Translations under genes and position numbers: made by a program
The notes under the pieces: model-generated
The model's database searches: none
What the model was told of the DNA's origin: nothing
The model's input: only the letters and a program-made list of their open reading frames with translations
Shown here: positions 48,881 through 60,841 of the stretch, one piece after another
Numbering within the stretch: the first letter of the stretch is position 1
Layout of the letters: the number at the start of each line of letters is the position of its first letter
Source of the DNA: Chiua virens
Lineage: Eukaryota > Basidiomycota > Agaricomycetes > Boletales > Boletaceae
Length of the DNA: 64,000 nucleotides
Assembly: GCA_019787685.1 (NCBI GenBank)
Contig: JAHNUO010000001.1
Coordinates: 682,001-746,000, forward strand
Reading direction: 5' to 3'

Positions 48881-49294
48881 TTTTTCTCTACCCTTCCTCG
48901 ATGTTCTTATGGCTTCTCCACCGCACCAAGTAAATTCCGCCGCAGGGGCACTTAGTCATCCGTCCAAACCGAAACTGCAACCTAATCTTCATTTTTCGTT
49001 CCTTCTGCCCCTTTTCTATCCCGTATTTCCGCTGATAATGACGATGGAAAAAGCACATGGATGATTCTCGGGCAAGAGGAAGTACAAGGACGGTTTAGAT
49101 CATATATCCCTTCGCTCGTAATAGGAATCCTGTTCTCTAGTGTAGAGAATGATATGAGGTACTGGGTGAATCCGAGTCCGTTGAACGCGCGCCATGACCA
49201 CGGTGCACTGTGAAAGCGGGTGTCCTCCGATGCCTCGGAAGCGCGTTGTTGGGAAATGGGCGGATCAAATTCGCTGCCGTTGGCGTGGCCACAT
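48881..49294. other. convergent 3' region between Cdc42 and EMC4
   Basis: No supported gene. The minus-strand frame that runs on from EMC4 to 48982 is read-through of its last intron. Confidence 0.4.
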
Positions 49295-50067
49295 TTACGG
49301 GAACGATATCTCCGGAGGCTAACACGGAACGACATCAAGTCAGCCAAGGAAAGAAGCACAGCAACAAAAAGAAGTGGAGTGAACGAAAAAAGCAAGGCAA
49401 GACGCACCACCCCGCGGGTTTCAAAGGCGAGCCAGTCCCCCGTTCCCGTAGGTAAGAGCCCCATAGAACGGCATTTCCAGAGTCCGACGAAGAGGGTGAG
49501 GAGGTTGCACAGTATGTACGTCATCTTTGGAGTGGGAGTGCGGTGACGCCGGGTGTGGGCGTGGGCGCAAACGGGGCAAACGCTGTCGTGCGTGAGTTGA
49601 GTTCCGAGTCCATCCTGGGGGACACCCCGGGCCGACGTACCTGCGTGCATGCCTGCCATGTTCTTGATCGGGGTGAGCAGGAGCATGAGGACGATGCCCA
49701 TGCTGAAGATCTGGACGCCTCCGCCGGACATGTAGAGCATGAAGGCTTGCATGGGGAGGGACTTGGCGGGGGCGATGGCCAGGTCCCAGGCGCGTTTTTC
49801 CTTGAGGGCGGCGTAGGAGGCGGCGCCTGCGGCGGTGGCTGCCTTGGCGGGTGTCTTTGTCTGCAGCAAGGGGGTGGGTGAGGGGAACGGTAGACTGCCA
49901 ATACGTACATCACGGTGGGTCGCATGGAGATTTGCAAAGTCGGGTGGTGGCGGGAGGTTCTTCCATCTGTGTGGCATTAATATTGTCAAGGGGACAGTGC
50001 GTCAGATATTTGCGAGCACGACTGACTTGGGGTGGTCTATCGATGAATAGTCGAGCGAGAAGGACAT
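49295..50067 (-). CDS. EMC4: ER membrane protein complex subunit 4 (EMC4, DUF1077), with a one-base frame break
   Basis: It is part of the EMC insertase for tail-anchored and multi-pass proteins. The start MSFSLDYSSIDHPK (50067) is followed by an intron, then WKNLPPPPDFANLHATHRD, an intron, and TKTPAKAATAAGAASYAALK with EKRAWDLAIAPAKSLPMQAF. The transmembrane parts are MLYMSGGGVQIFSMGIVLML and LLTPIKNMAGMHA, then, after an intron, AFAPFAPTPTPGVTALP and TYILCNLLTLFVGLWKC. The C-terminus GLLPTGTGDWLAFETRG joins PPEISFP and the stop at 49295 after a last intron, which fits the usual end of fungal EMC4. Between VTALPLQ and MTYILCN the frame shifts by one at 49525-49527 (AAA where AAAA would restore it). 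A homopolymer consensus error is the simplest reading. Confidence 0.85.
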
Positions 50068-50489
50068 GTTGCGTGACGAACCGAGCCAAGGTGAACGTTC
50101 AAGTGTTTTTTCCACGCAGGTGGCGCGCTCGTCACCGAAATTTACAACTATCTCTTGAAACGCACGTCGACGTGGCAAGGGACTCATGTCGCTCAAGTAT
50201 CGCTCAACTCGACTTACGTCTCGACGGCTTTCTCTTGTCCATACGATGGTGCTAATATTAAAAGAAGGAAGTCGTGGTCCCTAGCTTCCCCCCGCGCCTC
50301 GGAATTGAGATGATTGGTAGCCTCATGGCATGTCATGGATGTCATGATTGATACGCAGCACCATCGTCGTAATAGCTTGGCATGTTCAATGCCCACTCGC
50401 CATCGCTGTCGTTCCTCTCGATCGAGTCCGTGCTGGAAACGTGCGCAAATGCCAGGATGGCATTCACGCCCAGTTTGGTGTTTGGAGCA
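50068..50489. other. intergenic region upstream of EMC4
   Basis: No supported gene. The right part leads into the P450 fragment, so the block boundary lies near 50490. Confidence 0.35.
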
Positions 50490-51010
50490 CCGTTCTTCAT
50501 ACTTGCAGTCGGTCCTATGGTCCAACTTTGACGACCGGCCCGACCTTCCATACATTGAAGCGATTCTGATGGAGGCTTACTCTCTACACGCCCAAAAGTA
50601 ACACTAACGTTGTGATTCAGTGTGAGCGTGCTGTGACTCGCCCGCGTGTTTGAATGTACATCACAGGTGGCTAATGTGTAGGATACTAGGGCCAGAGTCT
50701 GAGGTGTTCAAACATGTGTAGATGGGAGACTGAATGACAACAAATTCATCGTTGGTCTTGCCTTTGGATTCGCTACGCCATTCGATGTGTTCTTCGTTGA
50801 GGCTGCCCATCAGGCGGGTTTGTCCACCGTGACAGCGCTGACGGCCTCGATCGTGTCCATTTTATGGGCATGCAAGATGACCAGAGCTTTAATGAACGGG
50901 GCAAGGAAATCGATTTCGGACCGACTTTCAGATACAGGATGACTGTATTTGACATCTTTGATAGCGTATGTACTTCACCCGTTCCCTTGTTTGATCAGGT
51001 CGCGAAGGGT
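50490..51010 (+). pseudogene. decayed inverted copy of the 3' half of the P450 gene
   Basis: Blocks match the P450 at 22398-23270 on the other strand: CACCGTTCTTCATACTTGC (start of FFILA exon), CCAACTTTGACGACCGG, FDDRPDLPYIEAILMEA, and then, after loss of about 150 bp, AACGTTGTGATTCAGTG. Next come FIVGLAFGF, the intron that splits the haem loop (GAGGCTGCCCATCAGGCG), SIVSILWACKMTRAL and TCGGACCGACTTTCAGATAC. The haem cysteine motif is lost (TGTCCACCGTGACAGC in place of TGTCCGGGTCGTAACAC). Stops occur in all frames. Confidence 0.8.
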
Positions 51011-52119
51011 AAACAATCCGTGAGCGCTTGAGCTTTCAGCGGTACATGTTTGAACTTTCGAAGTCAGTTGATCTCAAAAGAATTAATTATTACTCGCTGT
51101 CGCTTTGGGTGATGATACGGCGACTCGCGCTGACAAGCACATACGCAACACGAATCTCTTTATGAAACAATAACAGAAGTAATAGAAGGATGTTCAGCAG
51201 TATGCATGAAAAAACGGAACATCAAGACATGCTACGAGCGCTAGCCTGAGACGGCGGAAGGCGTTTGTCAAGGATGTCGCGCATTCAGATAAATGGTTCA
51301 TCCGTGCTACGGAGCTGGTCAGTTACGGGGTAAAGCGCGAATGTAAACAATGCTACATGAGGTAGCTGCAACATGCGGCCGATATACTGAACCCGTCCTG
51401 GAAAAGCCAACGTGACGCCCATTCGGTGGGATCGATCAGATCAATGGCCTGATGACAGGATGATAGCCTAGAGCTTGTTGGATGGAACGAAACAGATGAC
51501 GTGTGCACGACGGTAGTTCGTACCATCTCCTCGAGGTCGAAGTACCGACGAGCACATCATCGAAGAGAAATAGAGGGCTCGATACCTCGAAAACTATCAC
51601 TATCCAACCCTATGTGTTTGGACTAGGATCTAGCTTCTTCACTACTGTGAGGTGGAATATTGCTCGGCTTTATTGTATTGATACTCCCTCGCAAATGCAT
51701 CTGCCCGATCATGTGCATGAGGGATCAAAAACAATAAAACGGATGCCTGTCGGACGAAACACACCATCCACCCTTGTGTTATAAAATCTTGTCTTCTGAC
51801 CTCCCCAGCATGTTGGGGGTACTAGGCCAGGTCGTGGAAATGTTCAACGAACGAAGTCAATTTGGCTGGGTCAATTCTTGGAACTACCGATTCCACGCTT
51901 ACACCCTTTTATAGATCTCCGAACCCAGATCATGGGTCAACCTTGCAGGATGCTAGTAGTAGTAATGTAGCAGGGATTGCTGATATTAATGCATAAAGCA
52001 TAAATCATTGAAGGTTGGTTAGGATCTGCAATCCAAATCAGCCACGGACACTGCCTAATGTCAGTCGTTAGTACCGTCGAAAGGTGACTTCTCACTTTAA
52101 GTCTTGATCTCGATCAGGG
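51011..52119. repeat. diverged inverted copy of the P450 downstream flank, then unassigned sequence
   Basis: About 51490-51960 matches 21590-22040 in reverse orientation (for example GAGGTGGAATATTGCTCGGC, CGAGGTCGAAGTACCGACGA, CAACATTTCCACGACC on the minus strand). The open frame at 51503-51784 falls in this copy and is not a gene. The rest has no supported feature. Confidence 0.6.
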
Positions 52120-53055
<936 letters not shown>

Positions 53056-53213
53056 CAGCAAAAACGGAATGGCTCCGTTATGTGTAGCATGGACTTGGAA
53101 GACAGTCACGTCAACTACAGTTCGCTGATCATGAAGTTGAAAGCCGAGTTCGATAGTGATAGTCTGACTAAGCAAGCCATGAAGTCACGGAGCCGCTTGT
53201 GTAACCAACAACC

Positions 53214-54395
53214 ATGTCTCGACCACAAGATGACAGAAATCAAGAGGCAACAGTGTATTTGGTGAGGTCTTTGTATCATGACGTGTATAACAAGTATGTT
53301 TAATGCACACTGCCGCTAGGGAAACCTTGACGAACGAGTGACAGACGCTATAATATGGGAGCTCATGTTGCAAGCGGGACCAGTGGGTGTGTCTTCTAAT
53401 CGTCGCACAAAGTCCTTGAAGAGACTTACTTGTCGTCGTTAGTCAACGTACATCTCCCAAAGGACCGTGTATCCATGGCACATCAGGGTTACGGTTTTTG
53501 TGAGTTTTTGACTGAGGAAGATGCAGAATATGCATGCAAAATTATGAACCAGATAAAGCTATGGGGAAAGCCTATACGAGTGAACAAAGTATGTTGTAAC
53601 CTGGTGTCTGTATGGCGACAATGACTGACGACACGGGCGTAGGCATCATCCGATAAAAAACAACTGGACGTCGGTGCAAACCTCTTCGTCGGAAATTTGG
53701 ACGAGAACGTGGACGAGCGGCTACTTTATGATACGTTCAGTGCCTTTGGGGTTATGGCTACAACAGCCAAGGTGCGCACTAGGAGTCTTCTCTTGGTATA
53801 TGTGACTCATCACCCCTACTTTCATCAGATTGCTCGAGACCCAGGCTCGGGAATATCAAAAGGCTATGGCTTCGTTTCGTATACCGATTTCGAATCCTCT
53901 GATGCGGCCGTTGAATCCATGAACGGTCAGTTCCTGATGAACAAGGCCATTACCGTGCAATACGCGTTCAAGAAGGACGGAAAAGGCGAACGCCATGGTA
54001 CATCCGCAGAACGTCTTCTCGCTGCGCAAGCACGCAAGAATAATGCATTGCCCGTCAGTGCCCGGCCTCCTCCTGCACCCATGGCGTTTGGCGCGCGTCC
54101 TCCTATGCCTGGCTTCCAAGGGCCGTACCAGGGTCAGTTTGCAGGCGCGTTGGCGCAACCACCTCCACCTCCTGGGTTTACACCTCAACAAACGGTGGTA
54201 CCCCAGTCGATGCCTATGATGGGTGCACCAGTTGGTATGCAGATGGGGATGCCTCCACCGCCGTCACCCGCAAATATGCCCATGTTCCAGCCGGGCGCGT
54301 TTCCTCCGCCCCCGCCACCTGGATTTACGCCTGGCATGATACCACCACCGGGAGGAGGAATGGTCCCTCCTCCCCCTCCTGTACCGCAGTACTAG
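53214..54395 (+). CDS. splicing factor 3b subunit 4 (SF3B4/SAP49/Hsh49)
   Basis: This is a U2 snRNP protein that contacts the branch-point region. The start [16 protein letters not shown] (53214) is joined over introns to [20 protein letters not shown], then [20 protein letters not shown] and [20 protein letters not shown] (RRM1, with RNP1 QGYGFCEF and RNP2 VYLGNL), then [20 protein letters not shown] and [20 protein letters not shown] (RRM2). After RRM2 comes [20 protein letters not shown], a conserved stretch of the family, and a long Pro/Met/Gly tail. All four exon joins I checked keep the frame, so the gene is intact. It is divergent to the Cdc42-like copy. Confidence 0.95.
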
Positions 54396-54578
54396 TGTGA
54401 TTGTTAGCTATTAACAGTGATGCATTGATGCATTGATGAATCGATAAGGCTTGGAGTGCACCCGCGCGCTCGGCAATGTCCTAGAATAGCCTTTTCGGCA
54501 GATGTGCTGTTGCCAGCCAGTTTAAACGTCGACTCGGCTCGTGCCCACACCCAGCCAGCACGTCTCTGCCACGCCATC

Positions 54579-55700
54579 ATGATTCAGAGTCTTCAGTCTT
54601 TTACTTTTCATTATTGGAACTATGCCTTAGCACCGTTGGCACCGTTCAGCTGGTTTGGTCTTAATATCAGCTCGTTGGAGTTGGCCGGCGCGTTTCGTCT
54701 TTGCTACGTCCTTCGCTACCTGAGGGAACACTTTCGGGACGAGCACGTCAAACAACGAGCAAAGGATACCAAGCTTCCTCCTTCCGAGGACCGTTCTTTT
54801 GTTAGAAATGCACTCACTGTCCTGACGGTCGTTTACGGAGGAGAAGCCATTGCAGGTATGTCCTTTGTCTCCCGCTTCTGCCCTGTCGTCCGTATCACTC
54901 ACGCACAAATCACTCAGCCCCCCTTCTCGGCGTTCCTTGCTCCTTCATGAACTCTGGTACTGGCCCTCTGTTGTACGTTCTCGTGCAGGCCCTCGTCGAT
55001 GCGCTTCCCTACGTGCCGTCCTATGGAGCTGAACTCAGAGCTGCCGATGTCCTTTTTAGATGCTCATACCCGTGCGATGCTCGTGTGCACTGTTGTCCCC
55101 CCAATCGTCCTCCGCAGTCCGTGGCCAGAGGTGTCCAATTCCCCCTGGGCACTCATCCTGTCCTCCTTCGTACGTTATCTTCATTACTCGCTCGTTGCAT
55201 TTACTGATTTACATACCTTCTCTACTCCCTAACCACTTGTCTTCTTCTCGTGACTGACAGATCATTACCAATGCCGGCTTCTTCACCACCAACCTCGTCT
55301 CCTTCCTCCACCCGACCCCGCTCACGTTCACCACACCGCCTGAACTCCAGCCGTACGGTTGGACGACGGTCGACCTGTGGAGCGCCCCGCTGATCACGGC
55401 GATCTACGCCACGCTGACGCACTGCCAGCCGTTCTGGGCGGACTTGCACGCGGTGATTGCGGGTGTGCTCGGAGTACCCGCGGATGCCGCGTTCGGCGCG
55501 GGTGTGGACAAGGTAGCGGTGCTCGACCCGGATACTGCGCGGTTCGCGTGTGCGATTGTGTTTACGGGCCTGTTTGCGTCGCGGACGGTCAAGACGTTTG
55601 GCTTGGCGGCTAAACGAGGTGGGGTTTGGTTTTATGTCGTTGCGCGTGGCTGACTCGATTTGGTGGCGTAGATGTGATGGAGAAGATCAAGACAAACTGA
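54579..55700 (+). CDS. conserved basidiomycete multi-pass membrane protein; one-base frame break near 55035
   Basis: Start MIQSLQSFTFHYWNYALAPL (54579). Segments: LAPFSWFGLNISSLELAGAF, SFVRNALTVLTVVYGGEAIA, then after an intron APLLGVPCSFMNSGTGPLLY and VLVQALVDALPYVPSYGAEL. Next come ELPMSFLDAHTRAMLVCTVV, PPIVLRSPWPEVSNSPWALI, IITNAGFFTTNLVSFLHPTP, YGWTTVDLWSAPLITAIYAT, FACAIVFTGLFASRTVKTFG, ending DVMEKIKTN after a last intron. The alternation of helices resembles TRIC-like channels of Agaricomycetes, but I cannot assign a function. At 55031-55040 GAACTCAGAGCTG has one base too many: without it the frame reads E-L-E-L-P, as in related proteins. It is probably a consensus error or a recent mutation. 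Confidence 0.7.
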
Positions 55701-56186
55701 GAAGCGCGTGGCTGCGGCCGCGTTCGACTCAACTCGAATCTACGACTAGCGGAATGAGGATGCTTTTTGGAAAACGTTGCTGATGCTGATGGTTACCCGA
55801 CCAATGTTGATGACCACGATACTCATAAACGTGATACCAAATCTAGATGACTCAATGAAGAACAATGTTCATAGTTGATTGTTGAAATTTGAACCCTGGA
55901 CAACAGGATACACATGCGCACAGAGAAGACGAGAGGAAAGAAAAAGGACGAAATAATCAATGTAGCGTGTGATGGCCAGTACAAAACCCCACTCAACAGG
56001 TGGATGCATAAAGAAAACGGTCAAGACAGCGGTTATGAATGAAATAAGAATGCGGCAATGGAAACAATTCATGGAAAGAGATCCGGCGGTTGAGTTGGAA
56101 ATATCTGAAAACCATAGTAATCAGCTTGGAATCAAGAGGTTATGCACATGACAAAGAACAGTGAAACTAGCAGGACTGGAAGCATC
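55701..56186. other. convergent intergenic region
   Basis: 3' UTRs of the membrane protein and of the hypothetical gene at 56187-57429. No supported feature. Confidence 0.4.
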
Positions 56187-57429
56187 TTATTCGGTATTCA
56201 TGCGATCCGAATCGTCGCTCGACTTGTCATTCTCGCCTTCTTCAGGTTCGCTATCCACAAGGTTGTTGCGGGTGAGCAGTTCGTCCGCCAATCCCACCAT
56301 GTGAATGTCCCACTTGTAGAAGCAGAACCGCACGCATGGAAATAGACGCCAGTCGAGAGTGGGGGGTTTGACTTGGTCTGGGGAGCGATGAGACACGAAC
56401 TGCCGCACGTCAGGAGAGTTGCAACCATGCGGCGATATACGTCGGGTTTGCGTGCATCACCTGCAACACATATGCACCCAAGTATTCACAGTGAGTGTTG
56501 TGGCCTGTCGCGGAATCAGCTACTTCCAGGAAAACATTGATCGCAAACTTGGAGGCCACGATGTGTGTCGGGTGGTGTGTAATACCAATGTGACATGTGA
56601 GTCTCGACGATGACTGATCGATCCACTGGCCTATAATATATGTCAACCCCTCGCTGACGGATCGCATTCCAGGTTGATTCTCCTGTCGGTCGAACGTAGG
56701 CGAAGCCATTGAGACCTCGCTTCAAATTGAAGGGGGCAACAAAATCGCATGGGCGGACAATGACGGCGGGAAGGGGCCCGGAAAGACCAAGGGCCAGTCC
56801 ATACGGAGGGAACACTGGACAGCTTTGACGCACTTGATAGGATAATAATATGCAAAGTAATAGTCTGGATTCCTGAGCAGAGAAGGGTAGGGACGCTTGG
56901 CATAGTAACCAGATGATTGCTCGTCGATGGCGTTTATTCCAGTCTTAGGCACGGATTCGCTGGTATGGGGTTCACCTATCGTTGGAACGACAGGTCTATG
57001 TCGAAGATCAGATCGATCCATTATGGCGCGTTTGAGAATAGTCAATGCCGGGCTTGGAGACGCAAATATCTCGCGGGAGTAAACGGACCATTGCGGGTCA
57101 TTGTATCGAGGTTGATCGACAGGAAGGTCCGCAAAGGAGGTTGGTCTGTTCAATTCCAAAGTAGACCGTGGCGCGGGTGGCCCAACGGAAGCTACCCGTG
57201 GCTTCACGCTAGTCCAGAGATTATGTGATTTCGCGTATGGGGATTGCACATCGACGAATTCTGGGGTCGGGGGACAAGGCGTATAGTTGTTAGTAATCGG
57301 GGCGGCACAATTAACAGGAGTGGCAGGTGGAGTTGGCCTGCCACTGTACTCTGGTTCGGTGTTCACAAGGGGTGGTGGACCCGAAGCTGGATGTCGTGGG
57401 ACTGGCTGCCAGGTAAGCAGCGGAGACAT
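56187..57429 (-). CDS. hypothetical protein, Pro-rich N-terminus, acidic C-terminus
   Basis: The ATG at 57427-57429 opens a frame of about 200 residues: MSPLLTWQPVPRHPASGPPP, then YSGRPTPPATPVNCAAPITN (low complexity) and ILKRAIMDRSDLRHRPVVPT, leading to NPDYYFAYYYPIKCVKAVQ. Coding seems to continue in other frames after introns: VIVRPCDFVAPFNLKRGLNG with FAYVRPTGESTWNAIRQRGV, then SKFAINVFLEVADSATGHNT, and a last part RQFVSHRSPDQVKPPTLDWR and VGLADELLTRNNLVDSEPEE, ending in an acidic SSDDSDRMNTE at 56187. Exact splicing is not resolved. I do not recognise the family. Confidence 0.5.
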
Positions 57430-57948
57430 GAAGAGCGAGGAAAGGAAAGGAAAGATGAGTTGTTGACATCAGCGAAGAAAATGAGCTGCCTTCATAATGT
57501 TATGGTCCACACTTCACCCGAAAACGTGTACAACAAAGACAAAGCAACCTTGGGACACAACGGACCGGTAGTCTAGTGGCTGTAGTGGCCCTAAGCCGGG
57601 GATGCGAGATGGTTCATTACAGCGAATTTACTCACCAGTGCGCTGGTTCAAGACTGTCCCCTCCAGAAAATTTGGTGTCCACAGTTTCTCGTGCCGTAAG
57701 GCATGAACAAACTTGGAATAATTGATCCTTGACTGGCCAGGGAAGCAATTCCGCAACCTGCTGGATCTCCCGAATTAGTCACAGGAGATCAGGCCATGTC
57801 ATCAGACGCGCTGTGGGTCGCGCCGCTCGCAAACCTTTTTCACGGGAGAAACAAATTCGTACTATTAGCAAAAACCACAGTACCCATTACACATCTAGAC
57901 AATAGACAGATTCTCATTGCTAAGGCAACAACTACACTCCAATCCCGT
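57430..57948. other. intergenic region with pol III-like boxes
   Basis: At 57570 the sequence TAGTCTAGTGG fits a tRNA A box, and 57643 GGTTCAAGAC fits a B box, but acceptor and T stems do not pair properly. It could be a tRNA relic or chance. Nothing else is visible. Confidence 0.3.
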
Positions 57949-58934
57949 TTAGCAGCACGAACCAGCCTTGGCCGGCGCAGACGAATCAATAGCCACGGGG
58001 ATCGTGTCACTGGTCGGCGCCCTGATCGCATCCGCCGATTGCTCAAGCGACTTGCTCGACATGATCCGGTAGATATCTGGCATCGGTATCAATACCAACC
58101 ACAATGGCACACGTGGCACACTGACCAGTGAGGATATTTTGGAAAGCCGAATCGACGTTCGAAGCGTCCAGCGCCGAAGTCTCGATGAACGAGAGCTCAT
58201 TTTCAGCTGTAACAAGGCACGGGTCAGAAGCTCCAAAGTTGCCTTGGAATACCCGACTGACCTGCGAAGCTCTTTGCTTCTTCCGTGGGGACAGCCCTCA
58301 GATGCTTGAGGTCGCTTTTATTTCCAACGAGCATGATCGCAATGTTGGAGTCGGCATGGTCCCGAAGTTCTTTCAACCACCGCGTCACATTGACATATGT
58401 GGCATGCTTTGAGATATCGTACACCAACAGCGCGCCGACTGCGCCACGATAGTAACTGCAAGATCCGGAAAGTGAGTTCAACATAGAAGAACGCTGACGG
58501 GGGGGGGTTGGGTATCATGGAGACAACTGACGCTGAAGTGATCGCCCGGTAACGTTCTTGTCCCGCGGTATCCCAAATCTGGGCCTTGACGATCTTCCCG
58601 TCGACGGTGATGGAACGTGTCGCGAATTCGACACCGATCGTCGATTTCGAATCCACGTTGAATTCGTTCCGGGTGAACCGCCCGAGCACTATCGAATCGT
58701 CAATACAAGTCTTATCGCGCGCGAAACCGAGGATGCGTACAATTTCTGTCAAGATGAACATAAGAGCACAGGTCAGAGAAAGTATGCTGGGGAAGAAAAA
58801 AGACGCACGATTTGCCTACGCCAGAGTCACCAATTAGGACGACCTGGGCGTGCCAGCGTTGTGTGAGAAGTATGCAGGAGGATTGGAGAAGAACGTACCT
58901 TGAAGAGATAATCATAGTTGCTTCCTTCAGCCAT
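57949..58934 (-). CDS. Rab GTPase of the Rab11/Ypt3 group, with a 5-nt microexon
   Basis: It controls trafficking from recycling endosome or late Golgi to the plasma membrane. The start [12 protein letters not shown] (58934) is followed by an intron, then [12 protein letters not shown] (P-loop). To continue into [20 protein letters not shown] in frame, a 5-nt exon AAATT (58741-58745) must be spliced between two introns, giving K-S-N-L-L. Next are [20 protein letters not shown] and [20 protein letters not shown] (DTAGQE), [40 protein letters not shown] (NKSD), [20 protein letters not shown] (ETSAL) and [13 protein letters not shown], with the double-cysteine end AGSCC for geranylgeranylation. 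All joins keep the frame. Confidence 0.93.
58741..58745 (-). other. predicted 5-nt microexon in the Rab11 gene
   Basis: AAATT on the minus strand, preceded by CTTGACAG and followed by GTACGCATC. The upstream intron has branch CTCTGACCT; the downstream intron of 52 nt ends GATTCGATAG. Including the exon restores the invariant KSNLL of Rab11. Confidence 0.75.
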
Positions 58935-60841
58935 GGCGAGTTAGATTAAGGTGGTATACAACACGGCGCTAAGAACTGGAACTAGTAAATATTACTGCGC
59001 CTGGTGGGTGCGTGGAAGTGGTTGATAGGGCGGAGTTTCAAAAAATGGTACCCTCTACTGTAGTCTGTCAAGCGATGCAGTGAAGCAAAAAATCATTGAT
59101 ATTTTATCATGCAAACAGACTGACGACATCATACATCAAGTTGCATGATTCAGTAAATGTGTCTCGGTACGGTTTTGGAGCATCACACCCTAGAGCCATA
59201 TGTCTTGTCGGGCAAACATCCAAGCCGAGCTGCTTGATCGCCAACCAGTTTGTCTCACAGATTCCCTTGTCTAAGGCTCATTCAGGGATACCTGCATGAA
59301 ACGCATTTGCCAAATGACACCAAGGTAAATTCACCGCTCCCACCTGATGCCAGTGTGACCACGTCACTGCCCGTACGGCCCGCCATCCGTGAACCGTCCC
59401 GTCCATCACTGACAAACCAACATACGACCAACCGTCCACACGTGCACGGGTGTGAGCGCTTGTCGGTTCGTTGAAGTGTGGTAAACGGCTAGACTGAACT
59501 GACCGTTACAAGTGTTTTTCGAAGGTCGCTCGTCCGCGTCGTGAGTTACTATGAACACATCGAATCCACGTCTGAATCGTGGTTGACTGGAAGTAATAGT
59601 AATAGTTAGGACGAGTTATCAACGGGTTTCCGCTGTGCGGTCGTGGCCTTAGCCTCCACTCATATCCGCCATTGGCTGATACGCCGACTGGCAAATCTGG
59701 TGCTGAAGAAGATTACTGAGTGTCAGTGAGTCCGATGATGCTGAATCGAATAACTAGACAGGGAAAATTCAAAATTCACTCGAGTAATGTATCAGACCAT
59801 TAGTACAGTGCGAGCAAGTCGAGTTGTTGATGCGCTAGTGTCTTACCGTCGAGGTGATGGGCGTCTTCTTTTTGCGAGCCTTGGATCATGATGGTCGAAG
59901 TCCATCCCCGACCACAGGCTCATTTTGCTCTTCCACTTCCGCCGTCACATCTCCAGCATCAAATTTGAAGCCAGACATCGCCAACGATGGCCGATGCATT
60001 ATCTCCTTAGACTTGTACTACATGCCTCATACGGTCCGATGACTGGTCATGGCTCCACGGTCCTCGACATGCCCTGCACCTTGTTGATACGCCTCCATCT
60101 GTCCACGTTGTCTGTGGTCCCTAGTCTTGTTTCGGTTGGCACCCACTGTCTCTTCACGTGTCGAAAGAGATTCTGACGGCTCTGGCAGGTGATCGAACAA
60201 AACTACGTAGCACACCTAATTATTTTTCGGTTTGCAACAAGTTCAAATGCTTCACGGTTCCGACGGGAAGACTACGGGAGGATTATTACTGAGCGCTTTT
60301 TTCGCAATGCGATATCTCCGTTCGCGGACTCTCGTTCCAGTGACCCAGGCTGTATGATATACCCGAAAATACCAGGTCACTTGCCATCAACCTATGTTGA
60401 ATACCGAATGGAACCTATGTCATGCGTTTCTACGTCACCTCTATTGACAACCCGTTGATCCCGGAAGCGACATGACATGCGTAGAAAACCAGTTTCAAGA
60501 GATGTGGGTTGCCTTAATCAGATGGATGCTGGGATCGTTAACGCCGTGATGGTCGTCGCATGGTAAATGGAACTGCATTCATAGTTGGCGTGAACCTTCC
60601 GATCTGTCGTTAAGTACTTTCATCAATCATTAATCATGCTCCGCCCAGGTCAAGTTACAAGTACCATGCATATAAAACAAAGTACTACAACGATCTGATA
60701 CCACCAAAGAACGAAAGCAATTTGAGTGAACCTGAGACCTACTTCCCCTCAGGCCGGGGGCATGTCGGAAGAGACTGACAGGTTTCTTCACGCTTGGTCA
60801 CGGTCATGATCTACAAGTATTTAATATGGTAGGTACAATCC
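58935..60841. other. gene-poor region
   Basis: About 1.9 kb with short frames only (59096-59299, 59925-60176, 60189-60458, all plus). None has a recognisable motif. The Rab11 promoter should lie in the left part. Confidence 0.35.

Noticed and set aside
48982..49294. Extension of EMC4 by about 100 residues to 48982
   Set aside because: A consensus last intron gives FETRG-PPEISFP and a stop at 49295, which is the normal family end; the extension is intron and UTR read-through.
51503..51784. 93-residue plus-strand frame
   Set aside because: It falls inside the copied non-coding flank of the P450 and is not open in the other copy.
57560..57665. tRNA gene with intron (A box TAGTCTAGTGG, B box GGTTCAAGAC)
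   Set aside because: The T stem does not pair and the acceptor pairs in about 5 of 7 positions only. Kept as a possible relic, not as a gene.
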